Positions 1-7,847 of a DNA stretch of 64,000 nucleotides are shown here, piece by piece (positions within the stretch are counted from its first letter, which is position 1; every line of letters begins with the position of its first letter). The stretch comes from Verrucomicrobiaceae bacterium UBA7681. Lineage in GTDB: Bacteria > Verrucomicrobiota > Verrucomicrobiia > Verrucomicrobiales > Verrucomicrobiaceae. The notes beneath the pieces are model-generated. The model was not told where the DNA came from, searched no databases, and worked only from the letters and a program-made list of their open reading frames with translations. The stretch lies in contig DLGZ01000073.1 of the NCBI GenBank assembly GCA_002482965.1, positions 1 to 64,000 on the forward strand, in the 5' to 3' direction. The position numbers and the translations under genes were made by a program.

Positions 1-2
1 TC

Positions 3-1082
3 ATCGCCTGCCCCTGCGCGCTTGGGTTGGCGACGCCGATGTCCATCATGGTCGGTGTCGGGCGCGGCGCACAAGAGGGCGTGCTGGTGAAGAATGCCGA
101 GGCACTGGAACGCTTGGAGAAGATTACCACGCTGGTCGTGGACAAGACGGGCACACTCACACAAGGCAAACCCAAGCTCATGGATGTCCATCCAGCCGGG
201 GGTTTTGACGCAGAGGAATTCTTGCATCTCGCGGCCTCACTGGAGCAGAACAGCGAGCACCCGCTCGCCGCCGCGATTGTGCAAGGCGCGAAGGATCGAG
301 GTGTTGTTCTCGATGCTGTAAAAGATTTTCGTTCCGTCACGGCGGGCGGTGTTATCGGCACCATCACGGGTCGCGTGGTGATGATCGGCAAACCCGATTT
401 CCTGCGCAACGAAAAGGTCACTGGCTTGGATTCGCTTGAAGCCTCGGCGGTAAAACTCCAGGAAGAGGGCAAGACCGCCATGTTTGTCGCCATTGATGGC
501 AAACCTGCGGGAGTCCTCGCTGTGGCCGACCCGATCAAATCCACAACCGCCGAAGCCATCCGCGATCTTCAAGCGCTTGGCTTAAACATCGTCATGCTCA
601 CCGGCGACAACCGCCGCACCGCCGCTGTAGTGGCGAAGCAACTCGGCCTTGATGCCGTGGAAGCCGAGATCGAACCCGCTGGAAAGGTCGCTCATGTGAA
701 GAAGCTGCGTGAAGAAGGCAAGCACGTCGCGATGGCCGGCGACGGCATTAACGACGCCCCCGCACTCAGCGAAGCAGAAGTCGGCATCGCGATGGGCACA
801 GGAACCGATGTGGCCATGCAAAGCGCAGGCATCACTCTCGTCAAAGGCGACCTTCGTGGCATTGCCAAGGCCATCCGTCTCAGTCGCGCCACCATGCGCA
901 ACATCCGGCAGAACTTGTTTTTTGCCTTTCTCTATAACGCACTGGGCATTCCAGTAGCGGCGGGCGTCCTGTATCCCTTTTTCGGCCTGCTGCTCAGCCC
1001 CATGCTTGCCGGAGCCGCAATGAGCTTGAGTTCCGTGTCTGTCATTTCCAATGCACTGCGATTGAGGAGTGTGAGGCTATGA
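3..1082 (+). CDS. copA: Cu(I)/Ag(I)-exporting P1B-type ATPase, 5'-truncated
   Basis: The reading frame is open from the window edge (first full codon at 3), so only the C-terminal part is seen. It begins inside the membrane metal site, with CPCALGLATP encoded at 9-38. It continues with the phosphorylation motif DKTGTLT, the SEHPL motif of the nucleotide-binding domain typical of P1B pumps, and the hinge GDGINDAP. The last two membrane helices carry YN (FLYNALG) and MSLSS, the residue pattern known from group P1B-1 Cu+/Ag+ exporters. From the family, it would pump Cu(I) from the cytoplasm across the inner membrane. It heads a copper cluster on the same strand, and a hairpin with a T-run follows its stop. 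The N-terminal metal-binding domains lie outside the window. Confidence 0.95.
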   Translation: MACPCALGLATPMSIMVGVGRGAQEGVLVKNAEALERLEKITTLVVDKTGTLTQGKPKLMDVHPAGGFDAEEFLHLAASLEQNSEHPLAAAIVQGAKDRGVVLDAVKDFRSVTAGGVIGTITGRVVMIGKPDFLRNEKVTGLDSLEASAVKLQEEGKTAMFVAIDGKPAGVLAVADPIKSTTAEAIRDLQALGLNIVMLTGDNRRTAAVVAKQLGLDAVEAEIEPAGKVAHVKKLREEGKHVAMAGDGINDAPALSEAEVGIAMGTGTDVAMQSAGITLVKGDLRGIAKAIRLSRATMRNIRQNLFFAFLYNALGIPVAAGVLYPFFGLLLSPMLAGAAMSLSSVSVISNALRLRSVRL

Positions 1083-1096
1083 GCCTGGCGAGCGAG

Positions 1097-1131
1097 CATG
1101 GGGTGAACACCCCATGGCCTGCCATTTTTTT
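1097..1131 (+). terminator. Hairpin terminator after the Cu ATPase gene
   Basis: A perfect inverted repeat, CATGGGGTG/CACCCCATG, separated by two bases (1097-1116), is followed eight bases later by seven T residues (1125-1131). It sits 14 bp after the ATPase stop codon, where a rho-independent terminator is expected. The T-run is slightly far from the stem, so it may be weak. Confidence 0.5.
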
Positions 1132-1237
1132 GCAGCAGAGACTTGGTGCATAAATTAGTTGGAGGGGTTTTGCAGGCAGCGGAGTTCAAGCTGTGATTTA
1201 GGTCAGCTCTCACGCAACATCCACCCGCAGCCGCCCC

Positions 1238-1732
1238 ATGAAGCCTGAATATCTCCACGCCATTTCCAATCATGTGCTCGTCATTGGCGTCGGGCTGGGA
1301 ATTTTCGCGCTCATTCTTGCCCTGTTCCTGCAAAGCAGACAGGCGCAGATTGTGGCACTAGCCGTCGTTCTGGTCAGTTCCGCAGCCGCATATCCCGTGC
1401 TGTTTCTCGGACAGCAAGCCTACAAATCCGTACGTGGCATCGCCGATGAGCCTGGCCAGGAGTGGCTTGACGTACACATGGAGCGGGCGGAGAACACGAT
1501 CTACATTTACTACGCCTTGATGCTCGTCGCTGGAGCGGCGCTCGTGGCGCCCAGATGGAAGCCCAAGACCACCATGCCGCTGACACTGGCGACTTTGGCT
1601 TTCGCCGCCGCCAGCATGGGTGTCGGCGGCTGGATCAGCTATGAAGGCGGACGTGTGAGGCACCCGGAGTTTCGCGATAGCCCTCCACCTGAGGCGGTGG
1701 AGGCGCGACATCAGCATGCCGCGCATGAATAA
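1238..1732 (+). CDS. Small inner-membrane protein with His-rich tail, function unknown
   Basis: A 164-residue protein with four predicted membrane helices (about 14-33, 36-55, 88-107 and 115-135) and a hydrophilic C-terminus ending in RHQHAAHE, which could bind metal. A short acidic loop lies between helices 2 and 3. I do not recognise a named family. The position between a Cu+ ATPase and copper oxidases, and the His-rich tail, suggest a role in copper handling, but this is inference. The ATG at 1238 places a compact helix right after a short N-terminus and fits well. Confidence 0.75.
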   Translation: MKPEYLHAISNHVLVIGVGLGIFALILALFLQSRQAQIVALAVVLVSSAAAYPVLFLGQQAYKSVRGIADEPGQEWLDVHMERAENTIYIYYALMLVAGAALVAPRWKPKTTMPLTLATLAFAAASMGVGGWISYEGGRVRHPEFRDSPPPEAVEARHQHAAHE

Positions 1733-1793
1733 TCATGACATCAATTTCCGGCAGTAAAATCTGCCGGACACCAAAAAACAAACACAAACGACC

Positions 1794-1949
1794 ATGACCA
1801 AACTCACCACGCTTACCCTTGCTGCCGTCACGCTTGTCGTCGTCAGCAGTTGCTCCACCAGCAACTCGGCACCGCAGCAGTCTATGCCCGGCATGTCCGC
1901 TCAGGAGCACGCCAACATGAAAAGGGCGGCGGCTCCATGCCAGGCATGA
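1794..1949 (+). CDS. Small Met-rich lipoprotein, probably frameshifted
   Basis: Begins MTKLTTLTLA with a hydrophobic stretch ending at VVVSSC, an acceptable lipobox with Cys20, followed by Ser/Asn/Gln-rich sequence and a methionine motif SMPGMS. As read, it ends after 51 residues at 1947-1949. A one-base insertion in the A-run at 1920-1923 would extend it into an open frame that repeats the SMPGM motif and stops at 1955-1957. This suggests the original protein ended GGGSMPGMKM and lost a base. Met-rich periplasmic lipoproteins commonly bind Cu(I), and the next gene is a copper oxidase. The gene is short, so confidence is moderate. Confidence 0.55.
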   Translation: MTKLTTLTLAAVTLVVVSSCSTSNSAPQQSMPGMSAQEHANMKRAAAPCQA

Positions 1950-2032
1950 AGATGTAGCCCGCCTCACACGGCGGCATCCAAGAGCGGATGCCGCCGTCTT
2001 GCACTTACGCCCTGCCCATCTACCCGCCCATC

Positions 2033-4315
2033 ATGCCTACCCGTCATCTTCTAGCTCTCGCGGTTTTCTCTGCCGTTTCGCTATCCGCATCTGCCAAGAC
2101 CGTCAGCTATGACCTCAACCTGTCAGAGATGACGGTGAATTTCAACGGCAAGGAAAGACGTGCGATGGCGATCAATGGCTCGATCCCCGGACCGACGCTG
2201 CGATTCACTGAGGGCGATGATGCCGTCATCCGGGTGAAGAACGATCTCAGAGAAAACACGTCCCTGCACTGGCACGGAATCCTGCTGCCGAACGATCAAG
2301 ACGGCGTGCCGCATGTGAACATGGCACCGATCACACCCGGCGAAACACGCGAGTTCCGCTTCCGCCTGCGGCATGCAGGCACATTCTGGTATCACTCTCA
2401 TAGTGGCCTGCAGGAGCAGTTGGGCATTTATGGCAGCATAGCCATCACTCCTAAAGGCGGCGAGCGTATCAAGACGGATCGAGATCTCGTGGTCGTGCTC
2501 TCCGACTGGACCAACGAAAGTCCGTATGACGTGCTAGCACAGCTCCGTGCGGGATTTGAGTGGCAGCAGATCAAGAAAGGCACGGTGCAAAGCATCGTCG
2601 GTGCCATCCAGCGGGATGCGCTGCCAGACATGGTGAAGCGCTCGATGAAGCGGATGCCCCCGATGGACTTTTCCGACGTGGGCTATGATGCCTTTCTCGC
2701 CAACGGCAAACCCGCCGCTGAGTTTTCAGCGCAGCCCGGCGAAACGGTGCGCCTGCGTTTGATCAATGCCAGCGCCGCGAGCTACTATCATCTCGAATAT
2801 GCAGGCGGGCCGATGAAGATCATCGCCGCAGATGGCACCGACGTTCAGCCCGTAGAGAGCGGGCGTTTTCTTTTCGCCATCGCTGAGACCTACGACTTAC
2901 TGGTGAAGGTTCCGCAACGCGGCGGAGCCTGGGAACTACGCGCCACCTCACAGGATGGCACCGGCCACAGCAGCCTGTTTATCGGCCAGGGAGAACGGCA
3001 CGCCGCACCTGATGTGCCGAAGCCCAATGTCTATAAGACGATGGCTGGCATGGGAGACATGGGTGGTAGGAGCGGCATGTCTGACAAGAAAGGCAAAGAT
3101 AACATGAAGGGTATGGATCACAGTGGCATGGCAGGCATGAGCGAGGGCGACATGGCTGCCCCTGCACCCGCGATGAATCACAGTACGATGGCAGGCATGA
3201 AAGGCATGTCGCGACCTGAACCCATGAAGAAACCTGACGCCATGGCCGACATGAAAGGCATGGACCACAGCACGATGCCGATGCCGGCCGAGAAGCAAAG
3301 AAGTGCCACCATGAAAGCCATGCCGCCCATGGCTGGAATGCAGGGTATGGACGACCCCGAGCGTCCTGGCAGTCCTTATGAAAAACTGCGCGCTCTCCAC
3401 TCCACCGTGATCTCCGACTCACGCCCACTCCGCGAATACACCTTCCGTCTTCAAGGAGACATGATCCGCTTTGTCTGGACGCTGGATGGCAAGACTATAT
3501 CTGAGGCCGACATGATCAACGTGCGCCAGGGCGAAAAGGTGCGCTTCACCTTCATCAATGATTCGATGATGCACCATCCCATGCATTTACACGGACATTT
3601 CTTCCGCCTTGTTACCAGAGCAGGGGCCTACTCGCCTATGAAGCACACCATTGATGTGCCGCCCATGAGCAGCCACACAATTGAGTTCGCCGCTGATGAG
3701 CCGGGCGACTGGATGATGCACTGCCACGTCCTTTATCACCTCGCCATCGGCATGGCCCGTGTCGTTCACTATGAGGATGCCCCACCTAATCCGCATCTCA
3801 TGACGGGTGCCATGATGACCGAGCATGATCCAAAGCTATTCTTTGGCGAAGGTCTCCTGCTGTCCCAGATGACCGAAGGCACTGCCTCGTGGGAAAACAA
3901 TCGCAACGGCCTGATGGCCCACTGGCAGTCCCGCATCGGCAATGGTCGCCGGACTCAATACGAGCTTGGACTCGATTATGACCGCTTCTTCACGTCCAAT
4001 CTCAGCACTTTTGCCAGCTACGAGTGGAGCACCGGCATCAACCGGAATCGAGGCATGTTCGGCACCCGTTATCTCCTGCCGTTCCTGATCCAGTCCCAAG
4101 CCTCCGTGGACACCGATGGTGACTTCCGCTTCACCGTCAGCAAAGTCTTTCCCATCACCGCCCGCTTCTCTCTGTTTGGCCGCGCTCAGTACGATACCAA
4201 AGCGCTGTGGGAGACCACTTTTGGAGCTGCTTATTTCCTGCACAAGAATCTTTCTCTCGTGGCCCAATATCACAATCAATATGGCTGGGGTGCAGGCGTC
4301 GGTTTCCGGTTTTAG
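2033..4315 (+). CDS. CopA-type multicopper oxidase with Met-rich insert and C-terminal beta-barrel
   Basis: The frame is open from 1988, but the ATG at 2033 gives a clean signal peptide (MPTRHLLALAVFSAV...SASA), so I use it: 760 residues. All four copper-ligand motifs are present: HWHG near residue 79, WYHSHSG near 120, HHPMHLHGHFF near 512, and MHCHVLYHLAIGM near 562. Between cupredoxin domains 2 and 3, residues about 340-440 are rich in Met, His and Gly (DHSGMAGM, NHSTMAGMKGM), as in periplasmic copper oxidases that bind Cu(I). After the last cupredoxin domain, residues about 590-760 are unlike an oxidase. They show alternating beta strands (YELGLDYDRFF, YEWSTGI) and a terminal GFRF, resembling an outer-membrane barrel such as CopB. 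The enzyme would oxidise Cu(I) to Cu(II) at the outer membrane. Confidence 0.9.
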   Translation: MPTRHLLALAVFSAVSLSASAKTVSYDLNLSEMTVNFNGKERRAMAINGSIPGPTLRFTEGDDAVIRVKNDLRENTSLHWHGILLPNDQDGVPHVNMAPITPGETREFRFRLRHAGTFWYHSHSGLQEQLGIYGSIAITPKGGERIKTDRDLVVVLSDWTNESPYDVLAQLRAGFEWQQIKKGTVQSIVGAIQRDALPDMVKRSMKRMPPMDFSDVGYDAFLANGKPAAEFSAQPGETVRLRLINASAASYYHLEYAGGPMKIIAADGTDVQPVESGRFLFAIAETYDLLVKVPQRGGAWELRATSQDGTGHSSLFIGQGERHAAPDVPKPNVYKTMAGMGDMGGRSGMSDKKGKDNMKGMDHSGMAGMSEGDMAAPAPAMNHSTMAGMKGMSRPEPMKKPDAMADMKGMDHSTMPMPAEKQRSATMKAMPPMAGMQGMDDPERPGSPYEKLRALHSTVISDSRPLREYTFRLQGDMIRFVWTLDGKTISEADMINVRQGEKVRFTFINDSMMHHPMHLHGHFFRLVTRAGAYSPMKHTIDVPPMSSHTIEFAADEPGDWMMHCHVLYHLAIGMARVVHYEDAPPNPHLMTGAMMTEHDPKLFFGEGLLLSQMTEGTASWENNRNGLMAHWQSRIGNGRRTQYELGLDYDRFFTSNLSTFASYEWSTGINRNRGMFGTRYLLPFLIQSQASVDTDGDFRFTVSKVFPITARFSLFGRAQYDTKALWETTFGAAYFLHKNLSLVAQYHNQYGWGAGVGFRF

Positions 4316-4428
4316 CTCCTGTCTTCCGGGGTGCCTTAATATCGACCTCCAAACATTTTCCATGAAATTTTGAGGGTTTGGACTTCTCTCAGAGTTAGAT
4401 TGCACGAATCCTGCTGTTTCCTGCCACC

Positions 4429-4782
4429 ATGCGACTCCTCCGCGCCATCATTCTTATCATCGTCCTCGTGGCACAGGCTTTGCCTGTGCCAGCCGTGGCG
4501 TTGGGTGAGGTGCAGCCAAAGTGCGGCATGACGTGTTGTGCTGCGCAGAAGATGTTCTGCTGCTGTGCGGAACCTGCGCAGGCTCCCGTGCAGCCTGCAC
4601 CGGCCAGCACGCCGCCGGTCACGGGTCGCGAACTGGTTCCTGTCACGCTGTGGCTGGCATTCATGTCTTTCCCGCAGTTGGAAACATCCACAGAGGTAGC
4701 TTCTGCATGGGTTCGTGACCGCAGTGCCGACACCAGGCCGCATGTCCGGCTGCCAGTGATGTACTGCGCCATCTTGATTTGA
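4429..4782 (+). CDS. Cys-rich exported small protein (copy 1), upstream of a TolC gene
   Basis: 117 residues: a signal peptide (MRLLRAIILIIVLVAQALPV), then a tight cysteine cluster (CGMTCC, then FCCC), a Pro/Ala linker, and a conserved end PHVRLPVMYCAIL. A second gene at 11382 has the same plan (CCGSHCCC, end PHVRLPVLYGALL), and also precedes a TolC-like gene. I recognise no family. The Cys cluster in the periplasm next to a Cu/Ag RND pump suggests a metal-binding accessory or chaperone. The conserved C-terminus suggests a shared partner. Function is inferred from context only. Confidence 0.75.
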   Translation: MRLLRAIILIIVLVAQALPVPAVALGEVQPKCGMTCCAAQKMFCCCAEPAQAPVQPAPASTPPVTGRELVPVTLWLAFMSFPQLETSTEVASAWVRDRSADTRPHVRLPVMYCAILI

Positions 4783-4885
4783 GTCGGCGTCTCTGACAGA
4801 CGCATTGTGCCCATGCCTCACGGTCCCATGCCGGACCATGCGATTGCTGGGCTTGGTTTCACCAACCTTCAACGACTCACACATC
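4783..4885 (+). other. Intergenic segment conserved with 11757-11876
   Basis: The stretch after the Cys-rich gene matches the stretch after its paralogue: GACGCATTGTG at about 4799 against CACGCATTGTG at about 11773, with further matches for roughly 50 bases. The similarity continues from the coding ends of both genes. It could be left from duplication of a gene pair, or be a conserved RNA or regulatory element ahead of the TolC genes. Confidence 0.45.
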
Positions 4886-6154
4886 ATGCACACTCCTTCA
4901 TATTTATCTGCCTTGGCTCTGGCCCTGGCGCTGACGGCTCATGCCGAAGACGCTTCCACGCCTACTAGTTCAGTTTTCATCAATCGTCTCATTCAGGAGG
5001 CCGTCACCACGCATCCATCCATTGAGGCGGCGCAGGCGCGCACGCAGGCTGCCACTTCTGCCATTGGTGCCGTCCGGCTATGGCAAGATCCGCAACTCGG
5101 CTTGGGCGGCATGTTTGCCAGTCAAATCAATCGCCAGGGCAATGGCGACCTCATCGCGGGCATCGACCAGATGCTGCCGCGCCCTAAACTTTATCAGGCG
5201 GAGAAACGCCGCGCCATCGCAGAACAGCAGGTACAGCAGGCTACACGGCGGCAAACAGCGAATGAACTCGCTCTCTCTGTCGCGCAGGCCGTGCTAGAAC
5301 TGGCGCTAGCGGATGAAGTCGTGCGTCTTCAAACTGAGAACGTAAGCTGGCTGCAAACCATCGTGAAAACCGCCGGAGAACGCGCCAAAAGCCCGGACGC
5401 AACGGCTACGGAGTCGCTGCGACTGGAAAGCGAACTCGCGGTGCAAACGCAGACGCTAGCGGCGGCAAAGCGGCAGCGCAGCCAGTATGCCACCACCTTG
5501 AACCTGCTGCTGGGACGTTCCGTGGAGCGCGACTGGCAGGCGCTCTCGCTGCCAGTCAAAGCGCAGGATGTTTCCAGCGCCGCTGCCTTAAAGGTGCGGC
5601 TGGAGCGCAATAATCCCAGGCTGGATGCCTTGCGTCATCAGGTGGAAGGCGCGCAAGCAGAGGCCGATGCGGCACGCGAGAAGCGCAAGCCGGCGTTTAC
5701 TGTGGGCGTGCAGGTCAATTCCTACTCGCAGGGAAACAGCGGTGATGTGATGACAATGCTAACGCTCGGCATGAACCTGCCGTGGTTCAACCGCTCGGTC
5801 TATAAAGCCGACATCGCTCGTGCGGAGAGCTTGCGCAGCGCGGCGCAGAGCGATCTGGCAGTCGAGCAGCGCCTGCTCTACACCCAGATCACCAGCATGA
5901 TGACGCAGGCGGAAAACAACCGCCGTCTGGCGGAAGCCTACACGAGCGAGGTGCTGCCGAAGGCGGAGAAGACCGTCGAAACGCTACAAAACGCCTGGGT
6001 GTCATCCAAGGCCACGCTGCTCGAAGTTCTGGAAGCCAGACGCGCTTTGCTTCAAGCACGGCAGGAACAGAAACGCGCCCTTGCTGCACAGAACGTCGCC
6101 GCACAGGCGCTTGCAGCACTCACCGGCAGTCTCGCAACACCTTCAGCCCATTAA
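4886..6154 (+). CDS. TolC-like outer-membrane efflux channel (CusC/CzcC type)
   Basis: 422 residues from the ATG at 4886; the frame is open further upstream, but this start gives the signal peptide MHTPSYLSALALALALTAHA. The body has two similar halves of long helical hairpins rich in Ala, Gln, Arg and Glu (for example KRRAIAEQQVQQATRRQ, and RQEQKRALAAQNVAAQALAAL near the end), characteristic of outer-membrane efflux proteins. It is followed after 4 bp by the CusB-like adaptor and then the CusA-like pump. This makes it the outer-membrane duct of a tripartite Cu/Ag exporter. Confidence 0.88.
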   Translation: MHTPSYLSALALALALTAHAEDASTPTSSVFINRLIQEAVTTHPSIEAAQARTQAATSAIGAVRLWQDPQLGLGGMFASQINRQGNGDLIAGIDQMLPRPKLYQAEKRRAIAEQQVQQATRRQTANELALSVAQAVLELALADEVVRLQTENVSWLQTIVKTAGERAKSPDATATESLRLESELAVQTQTLAAAKRQRSQYATTLNLLLGRSVERDWQALSLPVKAQDVSSAAALKVRLERNNPRLDALRHQVEGAQAEADAAREKRKPAFTVGVQVNSYSQGNSGDVMTMLTLGMNLPWFNRSVYKADIARAESLRSAAQSDLAVEQRLLYTQITSMMTQAENNRRLAEAYTSEVLPKAEKTVETLQNAWVSSKATLLEVLEARRALLQARQEQKRALAAQNVAAQALAALTGSLATPSAH

Positions 6155-6158
6155 TCCC

Positions 6159-7847
6159 ATGAAAAACCTCATCACGATTTTTCTCATCATCGCCGCACTC
6201 GGCGCAGGCTGGTTCCTGCGTGGCAGTCACTCTCCCGGCATCCCCCCGATAGCTTCATCCAGCGAACGCAAAGTGCTGTTTTATCAAAGCGCCATGCATC
6301 CGTGGATCAAAAGCGACAAGCCGGGCCGCTGCACGATCTGCGGCATGGAGCTGACACCTGTCTATGAAGGCGACAAAGGTTTTGATGCCGCCGGTGGCGA
6401 TGTCGTACCGCTCACGCAATCGCAAATCCAGGTGCTCAAAGTGCAGACGGTTGAAGTGAAGAAAGAACCGCTCACGAAGACGCTGCGGGTTGCCGGTGTC
6501 ATCAATGATGATCAACGCCGTCACCGCATCCTCAGCACCTATGTGGATGGCCGCATCGACAAGCTCTTTGCCAATCATCACGGCGTCGAAGTCGTGGCGG
6601 GTGAGCCTCTGGCCTTGCTCTACAGTCCCACACTCTTGCAGACGGAGCGTGAGTATCGCCAGCTCACGGGTGAATTGAGAAAGAGCACCGCGCTGCGTTT
6701 GCGGCAGATGGGGCTCACACCGGAGCAGATCGTTGCATTATCAGACAAGCCCGACGATGCCTTGAACTCGGAGATTCTCGCCCCGCTCACTGGCACCGTG
6801 GTGGAGCACGATGTCTATGAAGGCCAGTATGTGACCGCAGGGCAGAAGCTGTTCGCCATCGCTGATTTCAGCATCATGTGGTTCCTGTTCAATGCCTACG
6901 AACAGGATATGCCGTGGATCAAAGCCGGACAAACGGTGGAACTCAGCACGCCATCCGTGCCGGGCAAGGTCTTCGCTGGCAAGATCACATTCATTGATCC
7001 GAACTTCGATGAAGCCACACGCTCTACCCAGGTCCGCGTTGAGCTGCCGAATCCGATGGTCGCAGGCCGTCGTGAGCTGCTGCATCGTCTGTATGCTGAA
7101 GGTGCCGTGAGGGTGGAGCTGCCAGAAGTACTCACCGTGCCGAAGTCAGCCGTCATGCAAACCGGACCCGAAGCTGTGGTCTATGTCGATCATGGCGGTG
7201 GTGCTTATGCACGCAGCGTGGTGCAGCTCGGGCGGCGTGGTGACGCGCTGCTGGAGATCGTCTCCGGCATCAAGGCAGGCGACAAGGTCGTGACGAACGG
7301 CAATCTGCTCATCGACGGTCAGGCTGAGATGAACCGTTCGTTTGCCACACCTGTTGTCGGCATACCTCTCGCGGCTCTGACAGATGCGCAAAACAATGCC
7401 ATCAGCGGCTTCATCAAAGTGGCAGATGGAATGGCGGCGGCGCTTGCCGCCGATGATCTCGCCGCGTTCAATAAGGCAAGTGAGCCGACGATGCTGCAAA
7501 CCGGGGAACTGATCGACACTTTGAAGTCAAACCCTGATTGGAAACCCAAACTTGATGCGCTGGACCAGTCGAGGCACTTCCACGGCTTCGATGACATCCA
7601 GAAAGCCCGCGTTGCCTTCCATGCCTTCTCGGTAGCCGCCACAGCCCTGCTGGAGCCGCTGCGCACCGTCAAAGGCGCACCCGACTTCAAAGTCTGGGAA
7701 TGTTTCATGGTGGATCAAATCATTCCCAACGTGCCTGCCAAAAGCCACTGGCTGCAACTCACTGGCAGACCAGGCCACAACCCTTACTTCGGCAAGGACA
7801 TGCTGGAGTGCGTGAAGGAAATCAAACCTGGGGAGGCGCAGCCATGA
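6159..7847 (+). CDS. cusB: CusB-like RND membrane-fusion protein with N-terminal metal-binding domain and C-terminal DUF3347-like domain
   Basis: 562 residues from the ATG at 6159, 4 bp after the TolC stop. A membrane anchor or signal (MKNLITIFLIIAALGAGWFL) is followed by a heavy-metal-binding domain (residues about 42-70, AMHPWI...CTICGMELTPVYEG). The barrel-sandwich and beta-barrel domains of an HlyD/CusB adaptor follow. From about residue 405 there is an extra helical domain with FMVDQIIPNVPAKSHWLQL and HNPYFGKDMLEC, matching the DUF3347-type domain found on copper efflux adaptors. The adaptor links pump and channel in the periplasm and, in CusB, hands Cu(I) to CusA. The last four bases overlap the pump start (ATGA). 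Confidence 0.9.
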   Translation: MKNLITIFLIIAALGAGWFLRGSHSPGIPPIASSSERKVLFYQSAMHPWIKSDKPGRCTICGMELTPVYEGDKGFDAAGGDVVPLTQSQIQVLKVQTVEVKKEPLTKTLRVAGVINDDQRRHRILSTYVDGRIDKLFANHHGVEVVAGEPLALLYSPTLLQTEREYRQLTGELRKSTALRLRQMGLTPEQIVALSDKPDDALNSEILAPLTGTVVEHDVYEGQYVTAGQKLFAIADFSIMWFLFNAYEQDMPWIKAGQTVELSTPSVPGKVFAGKITFIDPNFDEATRSTQVRVELPNPMVAGRRELLHRLYAEGAVRVELPEVLTVPKSAVMQTGPEAVVYVDHGGGAYARSVVQLGRRGDALLEIVSGIKAGDKVVTNGNLLIDGQAEMNRSFATPVVGIPLAALTDAQNNAISGFIKVADGMAAALAADDLAAFNKASEPTMLQTGELIDTLKSNPDWKPKLDALDQSRHFHGFDDIQKARVAFHAFSVAATALLEPLRTVKGAPDFKVWECFMVDQIIPNVPAKSHWLQLTGRPGHNPYFGKDMLECVKEIKPGEAQP

